Of a DNA stretch of 64,000 bases, positions 63,315 to 64,000 are shown in pieces. The position numbers were made by a program, and so were the translations under genes. A model generated the notes under the pieces. That model was not told where the DNA came from, did not search any database, and worked only from the letters and a program-made list of their open reading frames with translations. This stretch comes from Thiosocius sp963808165 (GTDB taxonomy: Bacteria; Pseudomonadota; Gammaproteobacteria; Chromatiales; Chromatiaceae). The DNA lies in contig CAWEET010000005.1 of the NCBI GenBank assembly GCA_963808165.1, positions 248,001-312,000 of the forward strand, in the 5' to 3' direction. Each line of letters opens with the position of its first letter. Positions within the stretch are counted from its first letter, which is position 1.

Positions 63315-64000
63315 CAATTCGACGCTGCCCGAACAGCCGTTCATCGGTCACCTGATCGAGCTGCGCGACCGCCTGATGCGCATGGTGCTGGCCGTGCTCG
63401 TCATCTTCCTTGCGCTGTTCCCGTTCGGCAACGACATCTACGTCTTCGTCGCCGATCCGCTGATGAAGGTGCTCCCAGAAGGCACCAGCATGATCGCCAC
63501 GCAGGTCGCCTCGCCGTTCCTGACCCCGTTCAAGCTCGCCCTGGTGGCGGCGGTTTTCGTTGCCATGCCGTACCTGTTGCATCAGTTCTGGGGCTTCATC
63601 GCGCCCGGTCTGTATCAGCACGAAAAGCGCCTTGCGCTGCCATTGCTCGCATCCAGCGTATTCCTGTTCTATCTCGGTGCGGCATTCGCCTACACGGTAG
63701 TCTTCCCCCTGGTATTCGCCTTCCTCAGCGGGGTGACGCCGGAAGGCGTGTCGATGATGACGGACATCACGCACTACCTGGATTTCGTGCTGACCCTGTT
63801 TTTTGCGTTCGGGCTCGCCTTTGAGGTGCCGATCGCCACAATCGTGTTGGTCATGGCCGGCGCCACGACGCCGGAGAAACTGGCCACCAAGCGTCCCTAT
63901 GTGATCGTGGGGGCATTCGTGATCGGCATGCTGCTCACACCCCCCGACATCATCTCGCAGACCTTGCTGGCACTGCCCATGTGGGTGCTGTTCGAGGTTG
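63307..64000 (+). CDS. tatC: Twin-arginine translocase subunit TatC (3' truncated by window edge)
   Basis: ATG at 63307 overlaps the tatB stop by 8 bases and the frame is open to the end of the window (231 residues). N-terminus MTDNSTLPEQPFIGHLIELR, with the conserved HLIELRDRLMR, followed by five or more membrane helices including QFWGFIAPGLYQHEKR. The last helix and tail lie outside the window. Confidence 0.95.
   Translation, partial: MTDNSTLPEQPFIGHLIELRDRLMRMVLAVLVIFLALFPFGNDIYVFVADPLMKVLPEGTSMIATQVASPFLTPFKLALVAAVFVAMPYLLHQFWGFIAPGLYQHEKRLALPLLASSVFLFYLGAAFAYTVVFPLVFAFLSGVTPEGVSMMTDITHYLDFVLTLFFAFGLAFEVPIATIVLVMAGATTPEKLATKRPYVIVGAFVIGMLLTPPDIISQTLLALPMWVLFEV

Overview
The window is a 64 kb piece of a GC-rich gammaproteobacterial chromosome, almost entirely housekeeping. 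Three gene orders are recalled as Pseudomonas-like: algC-argB-slmA with pyrE beside a Crc/ExoIII homologue; yggT-proC-yggS divergent from pilT-pilU; and pyrC'-pyrB-pyrR-yqgF-yqgE-tonB-gshB divergent from pilGHIJ-chpA-chpC. The tkt-gap-pgk-pyk-fba run with a CbbA-like class II aldolase, and a metF/ahcY/metK cluster with an SAH riboswitch, suggest an autotrophic, sulfur-oxidiser-like lineage (Chromatiales or a neighbour). That placement is inference: no marker gene such as rRNA is present.

Layout. 1-8.1 kb: algC (cut by the window edge), argB, slmA, a DUF4124 protein, a TauE/SafE permease, pyrE, an ExoIII/Crc homologue, an AmpG-like permease and a small SafE-like membrane protein. 7.6-10.7 kb: a leftward group (yggS, proC, yggT, yggU, DUF4426). 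10.8-13.1 kb: the twitching ATPases pilT and pilU, followed by a 269 bp palindromic repeat element. 13.6-21.2 kb: a tightly packed leftward operon from gshB to a PyrK-like protein, including a probably inactive dihydroorotase (PyrC') next to aspartate carbamoyltransferase. 21.3-32.5 kb: the rightward Pil-Chp chemosensory operon, preceded by two exported proteins, one with a rhodanese domain. 32.5-38.8 kb: rsmE and the activated-methyl-cycle genes. 39-46 kb: central carbon metabolism, ending at a clear intrinsic terminator. 46-52.3 kb: stress and accessory genes (Usp, CPCC protein, SrkA-like kinase, glutaredoxin, purC) and a small accessory patch at 50.2-51.8 kb in which an orphan DUF2384/MbcA-like gene is bracketed by two repeat elements. 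52.4-64 kb: a Sel1 protein, typA, pip, a PilZ protein with a DUF1631 protein, dtd, hisB-H-A-F-E and tatABC (tatC cut by the window edge).

Functional links. PilT/PilU and the Pil-Chp array belong to type IV pilus motility and surface sensing. MetK makes SAM, AhcY removes the SAH by-product and MetF supplies methyl groups; an SAH riboswitch upstream of ahcY would raise AhcY when SAH accumulates. PyrB, PyrC', PyrR, PyrK and PyrE are pyrimidine functions split over two loci. The least ordinary material is non-coding: two families of long terminal-inverted-repeat elements with CTAG-like ends, two of which sit exactly on TAG stop codons, plus several strong palindromes at the methyl-cycle promoters. 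No tRNA, rRNA, CRISPR array, transposase or prophage gene was seen.
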